The position numbers were made by a program, and so were the translations under genes. A stretch of 12,108 nucleotides of DNA from Gemmatimonadota bacterium (GTDB taxonomy: Bacteria; Gemmatimonadota; Gemmatimonadetes; Longimicrobiales; Longimicrobiaceae): NCBI GenBank assembly GCA_019348265.1, contig JAHWJV010000060.1, forward strand, positions 1-12,108, given 5' to 3'. Numbering within the stretch: position 1 is the first letter of the stretch; each line of letters starts with the position of its first letter. The notes under the pieces were generated by a model. That model was not told where the DNA came from, ran no database searches, and saw only the letters and a list, made by a program, of their open reading frames with translations. Positions 1-6,913 of the stretch are shown here, piece by piece.

Positions 1-53
1 CAGCGGGTGGGGGCGCGTCTTTGGAGCAACGCCGCTCTCGCGGCGAGACTGGC

Positions 54-260
54 TCAGGCGGCGCGGTCCGTCGGCTGACGGATCGCCCGACGCGCCGTGT
101 CCGAGAGAGGCTCACGCTCGGACGCGTAGCGGATGTAGGCCTCGACCTCGTCCCGCAGTGCCGGCGTCTTGCTCGCCGGGGTGAGCCACAGCTTCAGGAA
201 CCCTGCATAGGCGTCTGCGCTCATCGGCGCGGCGTTGGCCTTATGGGTAGCGTTCTTCAT
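54..260 (-). CDS. Small hypothetical protein, 68 aa
   Basis: I do not recognise the family. The reading frame starts at an ATG preceded by AAGGA with nine bases between, which is a plausible ribosome binding site on the minus strand. The product is soluble, with no membrane segment or signal peptide. It is mostly predicted helix: an Ala-rich N-terminus, a segment reading SADAYAGFLKLWLTPAS (residues about 14-30), then an acidic/basic helix around DEVEAYIRYASEREPLS (about 37-53) and a basic tail. No cysteines or catalytic motifs are visible. It stands alone at the left edge and has the gene-poor stretch 261-930 upstream. The spaced SD and amphipathic composition support a real gene. The function is unknown. 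Confidence 0.55.
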   Translation of the reverse strand: MKNATHKANAAPMSADAYAGFLKLWLTPASKTPALRDEVEAYIRYASEREPLSDTARRAIRQPTDRAA

Positions 261-390
261 GGCTGCTGGTCCTTGTTATTCGGTCGTGGCGGGAGGGTTG
301 TCCTCCCAGCCGGTTCGTCGGGCATCTGATTCTCTGGCCTGGATTAAAGCAACCGTCGTGCCGCGACGCTTGGCCGCCCGCCCAAACAGT

Positions 391-429
391 GATAAACTTT
401 CGCAAGTCTTTGAGTATCGGTGGTTTATC
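391..429. promoter_or_regulatory. AT-rich inverted repeat, possible operator or promoter region
   Basis: GATAAAC at 391-397 is exactly complementary in reverse to GTTTATC at 423-429, with 25 bases between. The surrounding 385-440 stretch is only about 40% GC by my count, in DNA that is otherwise near 70%. It lies about 130 bases upstream of the minus-strand small gene at 54-260 and could be its control region. No convincing -35/-10 pair with correct spacing was found, so the role is inference. Confidence 0.25.
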
Positions 430-930
430 CCATCTCTCAGATGATCCCGCCGCCCGACGCGCCGTACCTTTCCGAGGACAGGACGCGGCGAAACTGTCCG
501 TCCGGTGGCATTTCCTGCCGGGTCAGGCCGCCTCGCTCGCGAGTTGTAGGTGGTCGGTGAGTCGGACACCAGCCCGGAACCCAGCGACATTACGGTCATC
601 AGCACCGCGACGATGGCTCTTAGCGCGGTGCCGCGGGGGTGACGACGAAGCTCACCAGGAGCGCGACCACCGCGGCGGCGCTCACCAGGCGGAACGCGGT
701 TTCGGGCCAGCTGGGCCAGGCGCGGAGGCGCGGTGGCGGTAGGCGATCGCGATCGCGACGGTAGCGCTCGGCGTGCTGGGCCTCAGCCTGCGCCGCTGAG
801 CGATCGCGAAGCCGACGCGCGGCTTGCGAGGGTGACGTTCGCCGATCATCTTTGAGGAGGCCCCGCGTCGATCGGGCCGCCGTTCCGCGCCGGCGCCGCA
901 GGGCCGCTCCCGACCCACCGCTTGATCCGT
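430..930. other. Gene-poor stretch with a hydrophobic minus-strand frame lacking a start
   Basis: No complete gene with a credible start is seen here. On the minus strand, a frame ending with TAA at 620-622 has strong third-position GC and ends in a hydrophobic run (FRLVSAAAVVALLVSFVV), as a C-terminal membrane helix would. No ATG, GTG or TTG occurs close upstream in that frame. An ATG at about 855 (minus strand) opens a different frame (MIGERHPRKPRVGF) that is also GC3-rich at first. A further minus-strand frame near 560-615 (IVAVLMTVMSLGSGLV) is also hydrophobic. These may be pieces of a frameshifted small membrane protein, or chance. Confidence 0.3.
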
Positions 931-1173
931 ATGATGTGGTTCCCGATGGTGCTCGCGGCGATCGCGGGGGTGGCGGGCGTCCGCTACCTGGTTCGGCTCC
1001 GCTACCTGCGCGAGGAGGACGGCCCTCCCTCGATCGACGACGACGCCATCCGCCAGATCGTGGAGAAGGGGACGCTGAAGGGCCGCGACGCTCTGAACCT
1101 GGACGAGATCGCGCGCGCCGAGGACGACTTCTGGGCGGAATCGTGGGACGAGCCGGAGGAGCACCTCCGCTAG
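931..1173 (+). CDS. Small membrane-anchored hypothetical protein, 80 aa
   Basis: The family is unknown. From the ATG at 931 (ATG 934 and TTG 922 are alternatives in frame), the first about 22 residues form a hydrophobic segment (MVLAAIAGVAGVRYLV region) flanked on the C-terminal side by Arg residues. This fits a single N-terminal membrane anchor with the rest in the cytoplasm. The remaining about 55 residues are soluble and strongly acidic, including SIDDDAIRQIVEKGTL and LDEIARAEDDFWAE, probably helical. There are no Cys residues and no catalytic motif. No good Shine-Dalgarno sequence precedes any of the candidate starts. Third-position GC is high throughout, which supports a real gene. Confidence 0.65.
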   Translation: MMWFPMVLAAIAGVAGVRYLVRLRYLREEDGPPSIDDDAIRQIVEKGTLKGRDALNLDEIARAEDDFWAESWDEPEEHLR

Positions 1174-1345
1174 CCCCTCGGACGAGCAGGCATTTTCTCC
1201 GAGAGCCTCGCCTGCCGACCCGTTTTCGCATATCCTTAGTAGGTGTGGGCGGACGGAGGCAGCGCCGCCCAATGCGCTCGAGGCGACTGCGTATCCGCGC
1301 TGGTTAGCTGAATCGGGTGAGGGTCCCGTTACCGGATACCACACA

Positions 1346-1600
1346 ATGGACGTCAACGTAGACTGGCTTACCGAGCCCGTGGAGGATGCTCCGACCTCGT
1401 TCGAGGCGGATCAGCCGCACCGGGTCGCGCTGAAGAATCGAATGGCCTGGCAGAAGCTGAAGAGCCACGCCCATTCCGGCGACGAGCTCTGGGCGTTTGC
1501 CAACCCGCCTGGCACCTGGCGCAAGCTCGGGAAGCGGACTGGGTTCGCGCTCGTCCGCCAGGGTGCGGTCGTAGAGAGCGTGATTACGTCGAAGGAGTAG
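1346..1600 (+). CDS. Small hypothetical protein, 84 aa
   Basis: A compact soluble protein with no signal peptide or membrane segment. The C-terminal two thirds (residues about 34-82) read like one small folded domain: WQKLKSHAHSGDELWAF, then NPPGTWRKLGKRTGFALV, then a final strand RQGAVVESVITS. The mix of Trp, Gly and alternating hydrophobics suggests a small beta-rich fold, and the pattern resembles short uncharacterised proteins found across bacteria. I cannot assign a function. The start ATG has no clear SD; an internal Met at residue 33 is an alternative. The hairpin at 1627-1651 follows the stop and may end the transcript. Confidence 0.65.
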   Translation: MDVNVDWLTEPVEDAPTSFEADQPHRVALKNRMAWQKLKSHAHSGDELWAFANPPGTWRKLGKRTGFALVRQGAVVESVITSKE

Positions 1601-1626
1601 TCGCTACACCGCCCCATCCTCCCCCG

Positions 1627-1651
1627 GCCCCGCGCGGCTCAGACGCGGGGC
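1627..1651 (+). terminator. Hairpin downstream of the 84-aa gene
   Basis: GCCCCGCG at 1627-1634 pairs with CGCGGGGC at 1644-1651 across a nine-base loop, 27 bases after the stop codon at 1600. No U-rich tract follows, so intrinsic termination is only moderately supported. Confidence 0.35.
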
Positions 1652-1806
1652 GGGCGGGTTCGTGAGTCTCTGCACCACCTCGCCTTCCCACCAACACGCG
1701 GCCTCCCCCGTCATCCGGGCCGGTACCGTCGCAGCATCCCCCAGCACCGGCGCGCATCGGAGCCGCGCCAGGGCCCATTGTTTCGCACCAGTCTCCCTCA
1801 GATCTC

Positions 1807-2274
1807 GTGTCCACCTATCAGATCTCCGTCTCCTCGCGGATTCCCGCCTCGGCCGAGCGCGTCTACTCGATCGTCGCCGACTACCGGGCGGGCCATCCGC
1901 ACATCCTGCCACCGCGCTTTTTCGGCGGACTCGAGGTGGAGCGGGGAGGCGTCGGCGCGGGGACGGTGATCCGGGTCCAGGTTACGCTGTTCGGGCGGGT
2001 CCAGCATTTCCGCGCTGAGATCGCGGAGCCGCGTCCGGGAAGGGTGCTGACGGAGACGAACCTCGGCTCCGGCGAGATGACCACCTTCGAGGTCGCGCCC
2101 GCCGGAGGCGGTTGCGAGGTGACGATCAGCACGGTAGCGCCGGCGCGGCCGGGGCTCTCTGGACGCATCGAGGCGTGGCTGAGCGCGCGCTTCCTCCGCG
2201 GCGTCTACCGTCTGGAACTCGAGATGCTGGAGCAGGCTGCCGCGAACCCGGCGGTGCGCCCCGGAACGAGCTAG
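1807..2274 (+). CDS. SRPBCC-family protein (polyketide cyclase/dehydrase-like)
   Basis: The 155-residue product has the layout of the SRPBCC (Bet v 1-like, helix-grip) superfamily, whose members bind hydrophobic ligands in a cavity. It opens with a strand (YQISVSSRIPASAERVYSIV, about 4-23), where the ASAERVY stretch is the family's typical first helix. Strands follow: GTVIRVQVTLFG (52-63), HFRAEIAEPRPGRVLTE (67-83), TTFEVAP and CEVTISTV. A long C-terminal helix (about 118-147) ends the protein, as expected. Length is normal. The GTG at 1807 gives this exact domain start; no strong SD is present. The ligand and reaction cannot be told from sequence. It is the first of a run of plus-strand genes, with 38 bases before the DUF72 gene. 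Confidence 0.85.
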   Translation: MSTYQISVSSRIPASAERVYSIVADYRAGHPHILPPRFFGGLEVERGGVGAGTVIRVQVTLFGRVQHFRAEIAEPRPGRVLTETNLGSGEMTTFEVAPAGGGCEVTISTVAPARPGLSGRIEAWLSARFLRGVYRLELEMLEQAAANPAVRPGTS

Positions 2275-2312
2275 GCGTCAGACCGGACCGCGACTTGCGG
2301 CGGCGCGCGCCC

Positions 2313-3083
2313 ATGACACCCCCGTACTACGTCGGCTGCGCCGGCTGGACGCTGCCGCGGGCGGACCAGGTCGCCTTCGCGGCGGAAGGGACGCATCTCG
2401 CGCGGTACGCATCCCGGTTCGCGGGGGCGGAGATCAACTCGAGCTTCCACCGGCCACACCGCGCCTCGACGTACGAGCGCTGGGCAGCGAGCGTTCCGCA
2501 GCATTTCCGCTTTTCGGTCAAGCTCCCCAAGACCATCACGCACGCGCGACGGCTGGTCGCGGCGGAGGAGGAGCTTCGGGAGTTTCTGGATCAGGTCGCG
2601 GGCCTGGGAGAACGGCTGGGATGCCTTCTGGTGCAACTGCCCCCGAGCCTCGAGTACGAGGCGGAGACCGCGCGTGCGTTCTTCGCCTCTCTGCGCGCGC
2701 AGCATTCGGGGCCGGTATCGCTGGAGCCGAGACACCCGAGCTGGTTCGAGGCGCTGCCGGAGGAGCTGATGGAAGATTGGCACGTCTCGCGCGTCGCGGC
2801 CGATCCCGCGCGGGTGCCCGAAGCGGCGGTGCCCGGCGGATCGGCCGCAACCGTATACTTTCGGCTACACGGCTCCCCGCGGATCTATTACTCGTCCTAT
2901 GGGGTTGAGTATATCGAGGGGCTGGCCCAGGAGGTGCGCTCCGCGGGGGCGACGGCTGAAGCGGTGTGGTGCATCTTCGACAACACCGCCAGCGGCGCAG
3001 CGACGGCCAACGCGCTGGAGCTACTCAGGCGACTCGAACAGCAGGCCCCCCCACCGGCGGGCCGCGCTAACGCGAATAGATGA
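2313..3083 (+). CDS. DUF72 domain-containing protein (YecE-like)
   Basis: The 256-residue product is a clear DUF72 protein, a TIM-barrel-type family without a firmly established reaction. Hallmarks in order: YVGCAGW (6-12), the AEINSSFHR motif (39-47), FRFSVKLPKTITH (66-78), LLVQLPPSLEYE (105-116), SLEPRHPSW (136-144), a late VYFRLHGSPR (181-190) and CIFDNT (220-225). The full domain is present and of normal length. The ATG at 2313 was chosen because the family starts with YYVGCAGW; the frame is open further upstream, but that part is low-complexity Arg/Gly/Pro and overlaps the SRPBCC gene. There is no SD, so it may depend on readthrough from the gene before. Its TGA stop overlaps the next gene's start. 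Confidence 0.93.
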   Translation: MTPPYYVGCAGWTLPRADQVAFAAEGTHLARYASRFAGAEINSSFHRPHRASTYERWAASVPQHFRFSVKLPKTITHARRLVAAEEELREFLDQVAGLGERLGCLLVQLPPSLEYEAETARAFFASLRAQHSGPVSLEPRHPSWFEALPEELMEDWHVSRVAADPARVPEAAVPGGSAATVYFRLHGSPRIYYSSYGVEYIEGLAQEVRSAGATAEAVWCIFDNTASGAATANALELLRRLEQQAPPPAGRANANR

Positions 3084-3931
3084 TGCGCTTGCATACCCAT
3101 TCGACACCGGAAACCTTTCTGCGCCACACGGTCACGGATCTGGAGCGGGACGAGGCGAGAAACAGTCTGATACTCGGCGCGGCGACGGCGATGGCTCAGG
3201 GGAACGCGGCGGGCCCGGACGGGAGTCTCTTCGCGACCGTCGTCGACACCGACGGACTGGCGCTGGCCGCGATGATGGCGCCGCCGCACCCGCTGGTGCT
3301 GGCGAGCGACAGGGAGACTCTCGAGCCGACGCTCGAGCCGCTCGTCCGGCATCTGCGCAAGTCCGGCGTCCACCCGCCAGCGGTGGTCGCGCCACGCGCG
3401 ATCGCGGAGCGCTTCTCCCTGCTCTGGAGCCGTGCGTCACAGCTTCCGGCGCGGGTCGCGATGCAGCAAAGGCTCTACGCGCTCACCGAGGTCCGGCCGC
3501 TCACTTCGCCGAAGGGCAGGCTCCGGCGCGCGGAGGAGTCGGACCGGGACCTCGTCACCGACTGGATGTCGGCGTTCGATGCGGAAGCACTGGGCGAGCT
3601 GACGCACGCTCAGGCGAGCGCTACCGCGGAACGCCGCGTCGCCGCCGGCGAGATCTACCTCTGGGAGGATGGCGAGCCCCGCGCCATGGCCGCGCGCGCG
3701 CGCCCCACCCGAGGCACGGTAGCGGTGAACGCCGTCTACACGCCGCGCGGCGGACGAGAGAATGGCTACGCTACGGCATGCGTGCTCCACCTCTCGCGAC
3801 TGCTCCTCGAGGAAGGGTTCCGCATGTGCGTGCTCTTTACCGACCTGGCGAACCCCACCTCCAGCACGGTCTACACACGGATCGGCTACGCGCCGGTCTG
3901 CGACTTCTCGCTCTACCGGTTCGGCGCGTAA
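3080..3931 (+). CDS. GNAT-family N-acetyltransferase, 283 aa, two-part
   Basis: The C-terminal half (about 146-283) is a GNAT fold, which transfers an acyl group from acyl-CoA to an amine. RLRRAEESDRDLVTDWMSAF is the usual first strand and helix. VNAVYTPRGGRENGYATACV (about 216-235) is motif A, where the Arg/Gly-rich turn binds the CoA pyrophosphate. LFTDLANPTSSTVYTRIGY (252-270) is motif B with the typical Asn and Tyr. The N-terminal half (about 1-140) lacks these motifs; larger GNATs of this sort often carry such a degenerate partner domain. Substrate is unknown. Its ATG overlaps the DUF72 stop (ATGA at 3080-3083), and there is no separate SD, so translational coupling is likely. Confidence 0.9.
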   Translation: MMRLHTHSTPETFLRHTVTDLERDEARNSLILGAATAMAQGNAAGPDGSLFATVVDTDGLALAAMMAPPHPLVLASDRETLEPTLEPLVRHLRKSGVHPPAVVAPRAIAERFSLLWSRASQLPARVAMQQRLYALTEVRPLTSPKGRLRRAEESDRDLVTDWMSAFDAEALGELTHAQASATAERRVAAGEIYLWEDGEPRAMAARARPTRGTVAVNAVYTPRGGRENGYATACVLHLSRLLLEEGFRMCVLFTDLANPTSSTVYTRIGYAPVCDFSLYRFGA

Positions 3932-3961
3932 GGGACATCACACAGCGGCTGCCGGAGTCTC

Positions 3962-4816
3962 ATGTTCGTCGGCCAGACGGTCTGGATTACCGGTGCCTCC
4001 GCCGGGATCGGGCGTGCCCTCGCGATCACCTTCGCGAGCCTCGGAGGCCGAGTCGCCGTTTCAGCGCGGCGGGAGGATCGGCTCAGAGACCTGGTGACGG
4101 AGATCGAGTCGCGAGGCGGCGACGCGCTCGCGTTCCCGTGCGACGTGTCGGATGAGACTCAGCTGAACCGCGCGGCGGACGCGGTGGCGGAGCACTTCGG
4201 CAGGATGGACGTCGCCGTGGCGAACGCGGGGTTCGGCGTGACCGGGCGGATCGAGGATCTGGACGCCTCCGACTGGCGTCGGCAGTTGGACGTCAACGTG
4301 ATTGGCGTCGCGCTCACGGCTCGCCACGCGCTCCCTCACCTGCGGCGCACTGGCGGCCGGCTGGCACTGGTGAGCAGCGTCGCGGGGATGATCCCGGCCC
4401 CCGGGGCAGCCGCGTACGCGGCTTCCAAGGCCGCCGTCCGCTCCATCGGGCAGGCGCTCTCGCTCGAGCTGCGGGGCAGCGGCGTCAGTTGCACGACGCT
4501 GTACCCGGGGTTCGTGGACAGCGAGATTCGCGCGGTAGACAACCAGGGCGTCTTTCACGCGGACCGGCGCGAGCCAATCCCGGAGTGGCTCCGCTGGCGG
4601 TCGGAACGCGCGGCGCGGGTAATGGCTCGGGCGATCCACCGGCGCGAGCGACACTACGTCTTCACCGGACATGGGAAGGTCGTCGGCTTCGCGGGGCGTC
4701 ACTGGCCCGCCCTCCTGCACGCCGCCATTGCCAGGCTCTCCGGGCCCCCCCTGCCCCGCTCGGCCGCCCCTGACGAGCCCGACCTCACCCCTGAGACGCG
4801 CCACCCTCTCCGATGA
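3962..4816 (+). CDS. Short-chain dehydrogenase/reductase (SDR family)
   Basis: A classical SDR oxidoreductase on a Rossmann fold using NAD(P)(H). TGASAGIG (10-17) is the dinucleotide-binding turn. SARRED (35-40) after strand 2 places Arg residues where NADPH-preferring members have them. Also seen are CDVSD (60-64), NAGFG (88-92), Asn112, the catalytic Ser139 in VSSVAG, and YAASK (152-156) with catalytic Tyr152 and Lys156; YPGFVDSEI (181-189) follows. The core is followed by about 75 extra residues with aromatic/basic content (EWLRWRSERAARVMARAI, then VVGFAGRHWPALLHAAI), a weak candidate for peripheral membrane contact. The last 25 residues are Pro-rich. GGAG lies four bases before the ATG. 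The substrate cannot be named. Confidence 0.94.
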   Translation: MFVGQTVWITGASAGIGRALAITFASLGGRVAVSARREDRLRDLVTEIESRGGDALAFPCDVSDETQLNRAADAVAEHFGRMDVAVANAGFGVTGRIEDLDASDWRRQLDVNVIGVALTARHALPHLRRTGGRLALVSSVAGMIPAPGAAAYAASKAAVRSIGQALSLELRGSGVSCTTLYPGFVDSEIRAVDNQGVFHADRREPIPEWLRWRSERAARVMARAIHRRERHYVFTGHGKVVGFAGRHWPALLHAAIARLSGPPLPRSAAPDEPDLTPETRHPLR

Positions 4817-4960
4817 ATGGGCGAGGGGCTTCAGATTCAGCAGGGGGCGGAGTACTGAACTGCCCGGCGGCGCTCCCGCTCGGCGCTCCCGCCAAGATCA
4901 TCCAGGGCCCGGAGCCAACGACTGGCGACCGAGTAATCAAAGACTGAAGACCGACGATCC

Positions 4961-5494
4961 ATGACGGAGAGCGGAGAGAGGATCCGGCGTGCGACTCCAG
5001 GAGACGCGCCGGCGCTGGCGGAGAGTGCGGCGCGCTGGTTCGACGAGACGTTTGGGGCATACAACGATCCGGCGGACATGCGGATGTACCTGGAGAAGGC
5101 GTTCGGCTCAGCACAGCAGTCTGCGGAGCTGACCGACCCGCGCCGGACGACGCTGCTGGCGGAGGACGGCGACGGGCTGGTGGGGTACGCGATACTTCAC
5201 CGGACCCGAGAGGGGGAGGCGCACCCGGGGGTGCCCGCGGGGGAAGCGGTGGAGATCCAGCGGTTCTATCTCGACGGCCGCCGGCATGGCCGCGGCCTCG
5301 CCGGGCGACTGATGGATGCCGCGATCGGTACCGCGCGAGAATTGGGGGCGGAGGTGGTCTGGCTCAGCGTGTGGGAGCACAACACGCGAGCGGTCCGGTT
5401 CTACGAGAAGAGCGGCTTCGGCGACGTGGGCGAGGTGAAGTTCCTGCTCGGCACGGACCTGCAGCGCGATCGGGTGATGGCGCGATCTCTCTGA
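4961..5494 (+). CDS. GNAT-family N-acetyltransferase, 177 aa
   Basis: A single-domain GNAT acyltransferase of normal length. IRRATPGDAPALAESAARWF (8-27) is the first strand and helix. LLAEDGDGLVGYAILHR (65-81) gives the central strands. IQRFYLDGRRHGRGLAGRLM (99-118) is motif A, with the acetyl-CoA-binding RRHGRGLAG loop. VVWLSVWEHNTRAVRFYEKS (132-151) is motif B, with Asn141 and the likely general-acid Tyr148. The overall pattern is close to small-molecule or protein N-terminal acetylases, but the substrate is not evident. The SD is weak. It follows the SDR gene after a 144-base gap and precedes the CBS gene. Confidence 0.92.
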   Translation: MTESGERIRRATPGDAPALAESAARWFDETFGAYNDPADMRMYLEKAFGSAQQSAELTDPRRTTLLAEDGDGLVGYAILHRTREGEAHPGVPAGEAVEIQRFYLDGRRHGRGLAGRLMDAAIGTARELGAEVVWLSVWEHNTRAVRFYEKSGFGDVGEVKFLLGTDLQRDRVMARSL

Positions 5495-5529
5495 CGGAGT
5501 GCTTGCCACGGACATTCAGCTTCCTTCCC

Positions 5530-5558
5530 TGCAGCTCCCGGCGGAGCTACCCTACAAT
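5530..5558 (+). promoter_or_regulatory. Candidate promoter for the CBS-domain gene
   Basis: TACAAT at 5553-5558 is five of six to the sigma-70 -10 consensus, in otherwise GC-rich DNA. Seventeen bases upstream is TGCAGC (5530-5535), a poor -35. It lies 49 bases before the chosen ATG, giving a short leader, and suggests the CBS gene can be expressed apart from the genes upstream. Confidence 0.4.
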
Positions 5559-5606
5559 AGGGCGCTCCATTCCCAGGTCGCCGCGCACCCGCTCACCGAG
5601 GTACTC

Positions 5607-6038
5607 ATGCAGATCCGCGACATACTCCGCGAAAAGGGCCCGGCCGTCGTCACCATCGCGCCGGAGCTGCCGCTGCAAGCGGCGGTGCAGCTCCTCGTCC
5701 AGAACAACATCGGAGCGGTGGTGGTTTTCGATGGCGAGATCCGAGGGATCATCAGCGAGCGCGACCTCCTGCGCCGGGCGGCCGACGACGTCGAGCAGAT
5801 CGCCTCGGCGCAGGTGCGCGACGCGATGACGCCTGAGGTGATCACCGCCTCGCCCGACGCGGACATTCGCGAGGTCATGGACACCATGACCGAGCGCCGC
5901 ATCCGGCATCTGCCCGTGGTCGACAATGGAGCGCTCGTCGGGATCATCTCCATCGGTGACGTGGTGAACGCGCTCCGCCACACCGTCGAGACCGAGAACC
6001 GATTCCTGCACGCGTACATCGAGGGCCGGCCGCTGTAA
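5607..6038 (+). CDS. CBS-domain pair protein
   Basis: A 143-residue stand-alone CBS pair (Bateman module), a fold that usually binds adenine nucleotides such as AMP or ATP and acts as an energy or redox sensor. The first CBS repeat spans about 10-62, with VVTIAPELPLQAAVQLLVQN, AVVVFDGEIRGIIS and ERDLL. The second spans about 70-128, with DAMTPEVITASPDADIREVM, RRIRHLPVVDNGALVGIIS and IGDVV. The short C-terminal tail ends in HAYIEGRPL. The ATG at 5607 is chosen because the usual N-terminus (MQIRDILREKG) starts there and GAGG lies just upstream. An in-frame start at 5499 would add 36 residues of no domain character that cover the candidate promoter. Ends before the 6069-6109 hairpin. Target partner unknown. 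Confidence 0.93.
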   Translation: MQIRDILREKGPAVVTIAPELPLQAAVQLLVQNNIGAVVVFDGEIRGIISERDLLRRAADDVEQIASAQVRDAMTPEVITASPDADIREVMDTMTERRIRHLPVVDNGALVGIISIGDVVNALRHTVETENRFLHAYIEGRPL

Positions 6039-6068
6039 CCCCGGCGGAGCCGCCGGACAGCCAAGCAG

Positions 6069-6109
6069 AAGGGCCCGAGCGGCATCGCATCGATGTCGCT
6101 CGGGCCCTT
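6069..6109. terminator. Long hairpin between convergent genes
   Basis: AAGGGCCCGAGCG (6069-6081) pairs perfectly with CGCTCGGGCCCTT (6097-6109). The stem continues inward through a G-U pair and five Watson-Crick pairs to a CAT triloop (6088-6090), about 19 pairs in all. It sits 31 bases after the CBS stop and 44 bases beyond the last minus-strand frame, so it can serve both directions. The minus-strand side is the more T-rich (CCCTTCTGCTT). There is no long U-tract either way. Confidence 0.8.
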
Positions 6110-6152
6110 GCCGTCGTAGGTCCACGCCGCTCGCGTGCTGGCCGGCCGCAGG

Positions 6153-6263
6153 TCAGGCGAGGCCGCGAGCCGTCGCGTAGTACGCGAGCAGCCCACAAGC
6201 ACCGACCAGGAGAATCACCCCGGAAACGAGGGGGTCGTTCGCTTCGTAGGGCAGGAACTCATC
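6153..6263 (-). other. Possible 36-codon membrane peptide, start disrupted
   Basis: This minus-strand frame ends in TGA and encodes DEFLPYEANDPLVSG followed by a hydrophobic helix VILLVGACGLLAYYATA and a short RGLA tail, with coding-like third-position GC. There is no in-frame ATG, GTG or TTG at its beginning. An ATG sits at 6260-6262, one base out of frame: reading ATGAG as ATGGAG would give an uninterrupted peptide beginning MEFLPYEANDP. It starts 45 bases after the stop of the YtxJ-like gene. Either a one-base indel hides a real small membrane protein, or the frame is a decayed or chance ORF. Confidence 0.35.
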
Positions 6264-6308
6264 GCGTCCGGAGCAGCTCGGAACCGTGACGAAGGATAGC
6301 CGCGCGGG

Positions 6309-6638
6309 TCAGGAGCGGCTGGATTCGAGCTGCTCCGCGAGTCCATCCGCCGTTATCTCCCCTCGTGCGCTCGTCCACGTAGGAGATCCGCTGCGCAGCA
6401 GGATCAGCTGGGGCGACTGATGCTCGATCCCGGTTCTCTCGACGATGGTATCCGAGAGCCCCTTCGCGGAGTGCACGTCCACCTTGTACAGCGGCGCGTC
6501 CGGATTGCGCTCGAGGAGCGTGTCCATCTGCCGGTGCGCGGCGGCGCTGATGGGGCATTGCGTGCTATGCTTGTACAGGACGGCGGTCTCTTCGGCGAAG
6601 ACCGACTCCAGCTCGCTGGGGCTGCTCAGCTCCTTCAT
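6309..6638 (-). CDS. ytxJ: YtxJ/BrxC-like monothiol thioredoxin-family protein
   Basis: This 109-residue thioredoxin-fold protein matches the DUF2847 (YtxJ) family, called BrxC in the bacillithiol literature. Known members reduce or undergo mixed disulfides with bacillithiol, so a role in thiol redox homeostasis in the cytoplasm is expected. The YKHSTQCPIS motif (22-31) carries the single active Cys28 in the TxCPIS context. HQSPQLILL (73-81) holds the cis-Pro loop and following strand; YKVDVHSAKGLSDTIVERTG (51-70) is the intermediate strand and helix. There is no second Cys in the motif. ATG 6638 is preferred over GTG 6641 because GAGGTG lies seven bases before it. No bacillithiol synthesis gene is in the window. 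Confidence 0.88.
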   Translation of the reverse strand: MKELSSPSELESVFAEETAVLYKHSTQCPISAAAHRQMDTLLERNPDAPLYKVDVHSAKGLSDTIVERTGIEHQSPQLILLRSGSPTWTSARGEITADGLAEQLESSRS

Positions 6639-6860
6639 CACACGGCACCTCGGGTACGTCGGTTGTCAGGGTGGCTTCGGAGTGCGGCGGAGGTGCAAAG
6701 GGCGGACCCGGCAGCAGCGAAAATCGAGACAGCGCCAGCTGCTGCCCGGCTCAGGTGGAGGCCAGCGGCGGCGGGAGCAAGTAGCTCCCGCTCCGGAACG
6801 GTGGGGGAGTGCCTGATGCGAGTGCATCCGGCGCTCCGCGCAATCCGAGCTGGACCGGAA
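6639..6860. other. Intergenic stretch upstream of the YtxJ-like gene
   Basis: Between the YtxJ-like start and the hairpin at 6861-6900 I see no gene with a credible start and composition on either strand. It should contain the promoter of the YtxJ-like gene, but no -35/-10 pair stands out. Confidence 0.5.
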
Positions 6861-6900
6861 ACGACGCTCGGCCCCGCGTGATCGCGGGGCCGAGCGTCGT
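6861..6900 (-). terminator. Perfect 18-bp hairpin after the helix-turn-helix-like gene
   Basis: The arm at 6861-6878 is the exact reverse complement of 6883-6900, with the four-base loop TGAT. It starts 13 bases after the minus-strand stop at 6914. Only a short T run (TTT) follows on the minus strand, but the stem is very stable. Confidence 0.8.
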
Positions 6901-6913
6901 ACAACCGTCGGGT

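Noticed and set aside
742..760. GATCGCGATCGC short repeat as a possible site-specific element
   Set aside because: Short palindromic GATCGC strings are expected by chance at this GC content and recur elsewhere in the window.
2899..4155. 418-codon plus-strand open frame
   Set aside because: It is the out-of-frame shadow of the DUF72, GNAT and SDR genes; composition is Arg/Gly/Pro-rich and low complexity.
4061..4804. 247-codon minus-strand open frame
   Set aside because: It is antisense to the SDR gene, whose catalytic motifs are complete.
1807..6038. The six-gene plus-strand run as a new biosynthetic or defence system
   Set aside because: Gaps of 112-144 bases, a separate promoter candidate for the CBS gene and generic enzyme families argue for ordinary housekeeping or accessory genes rather than a dedicated system.
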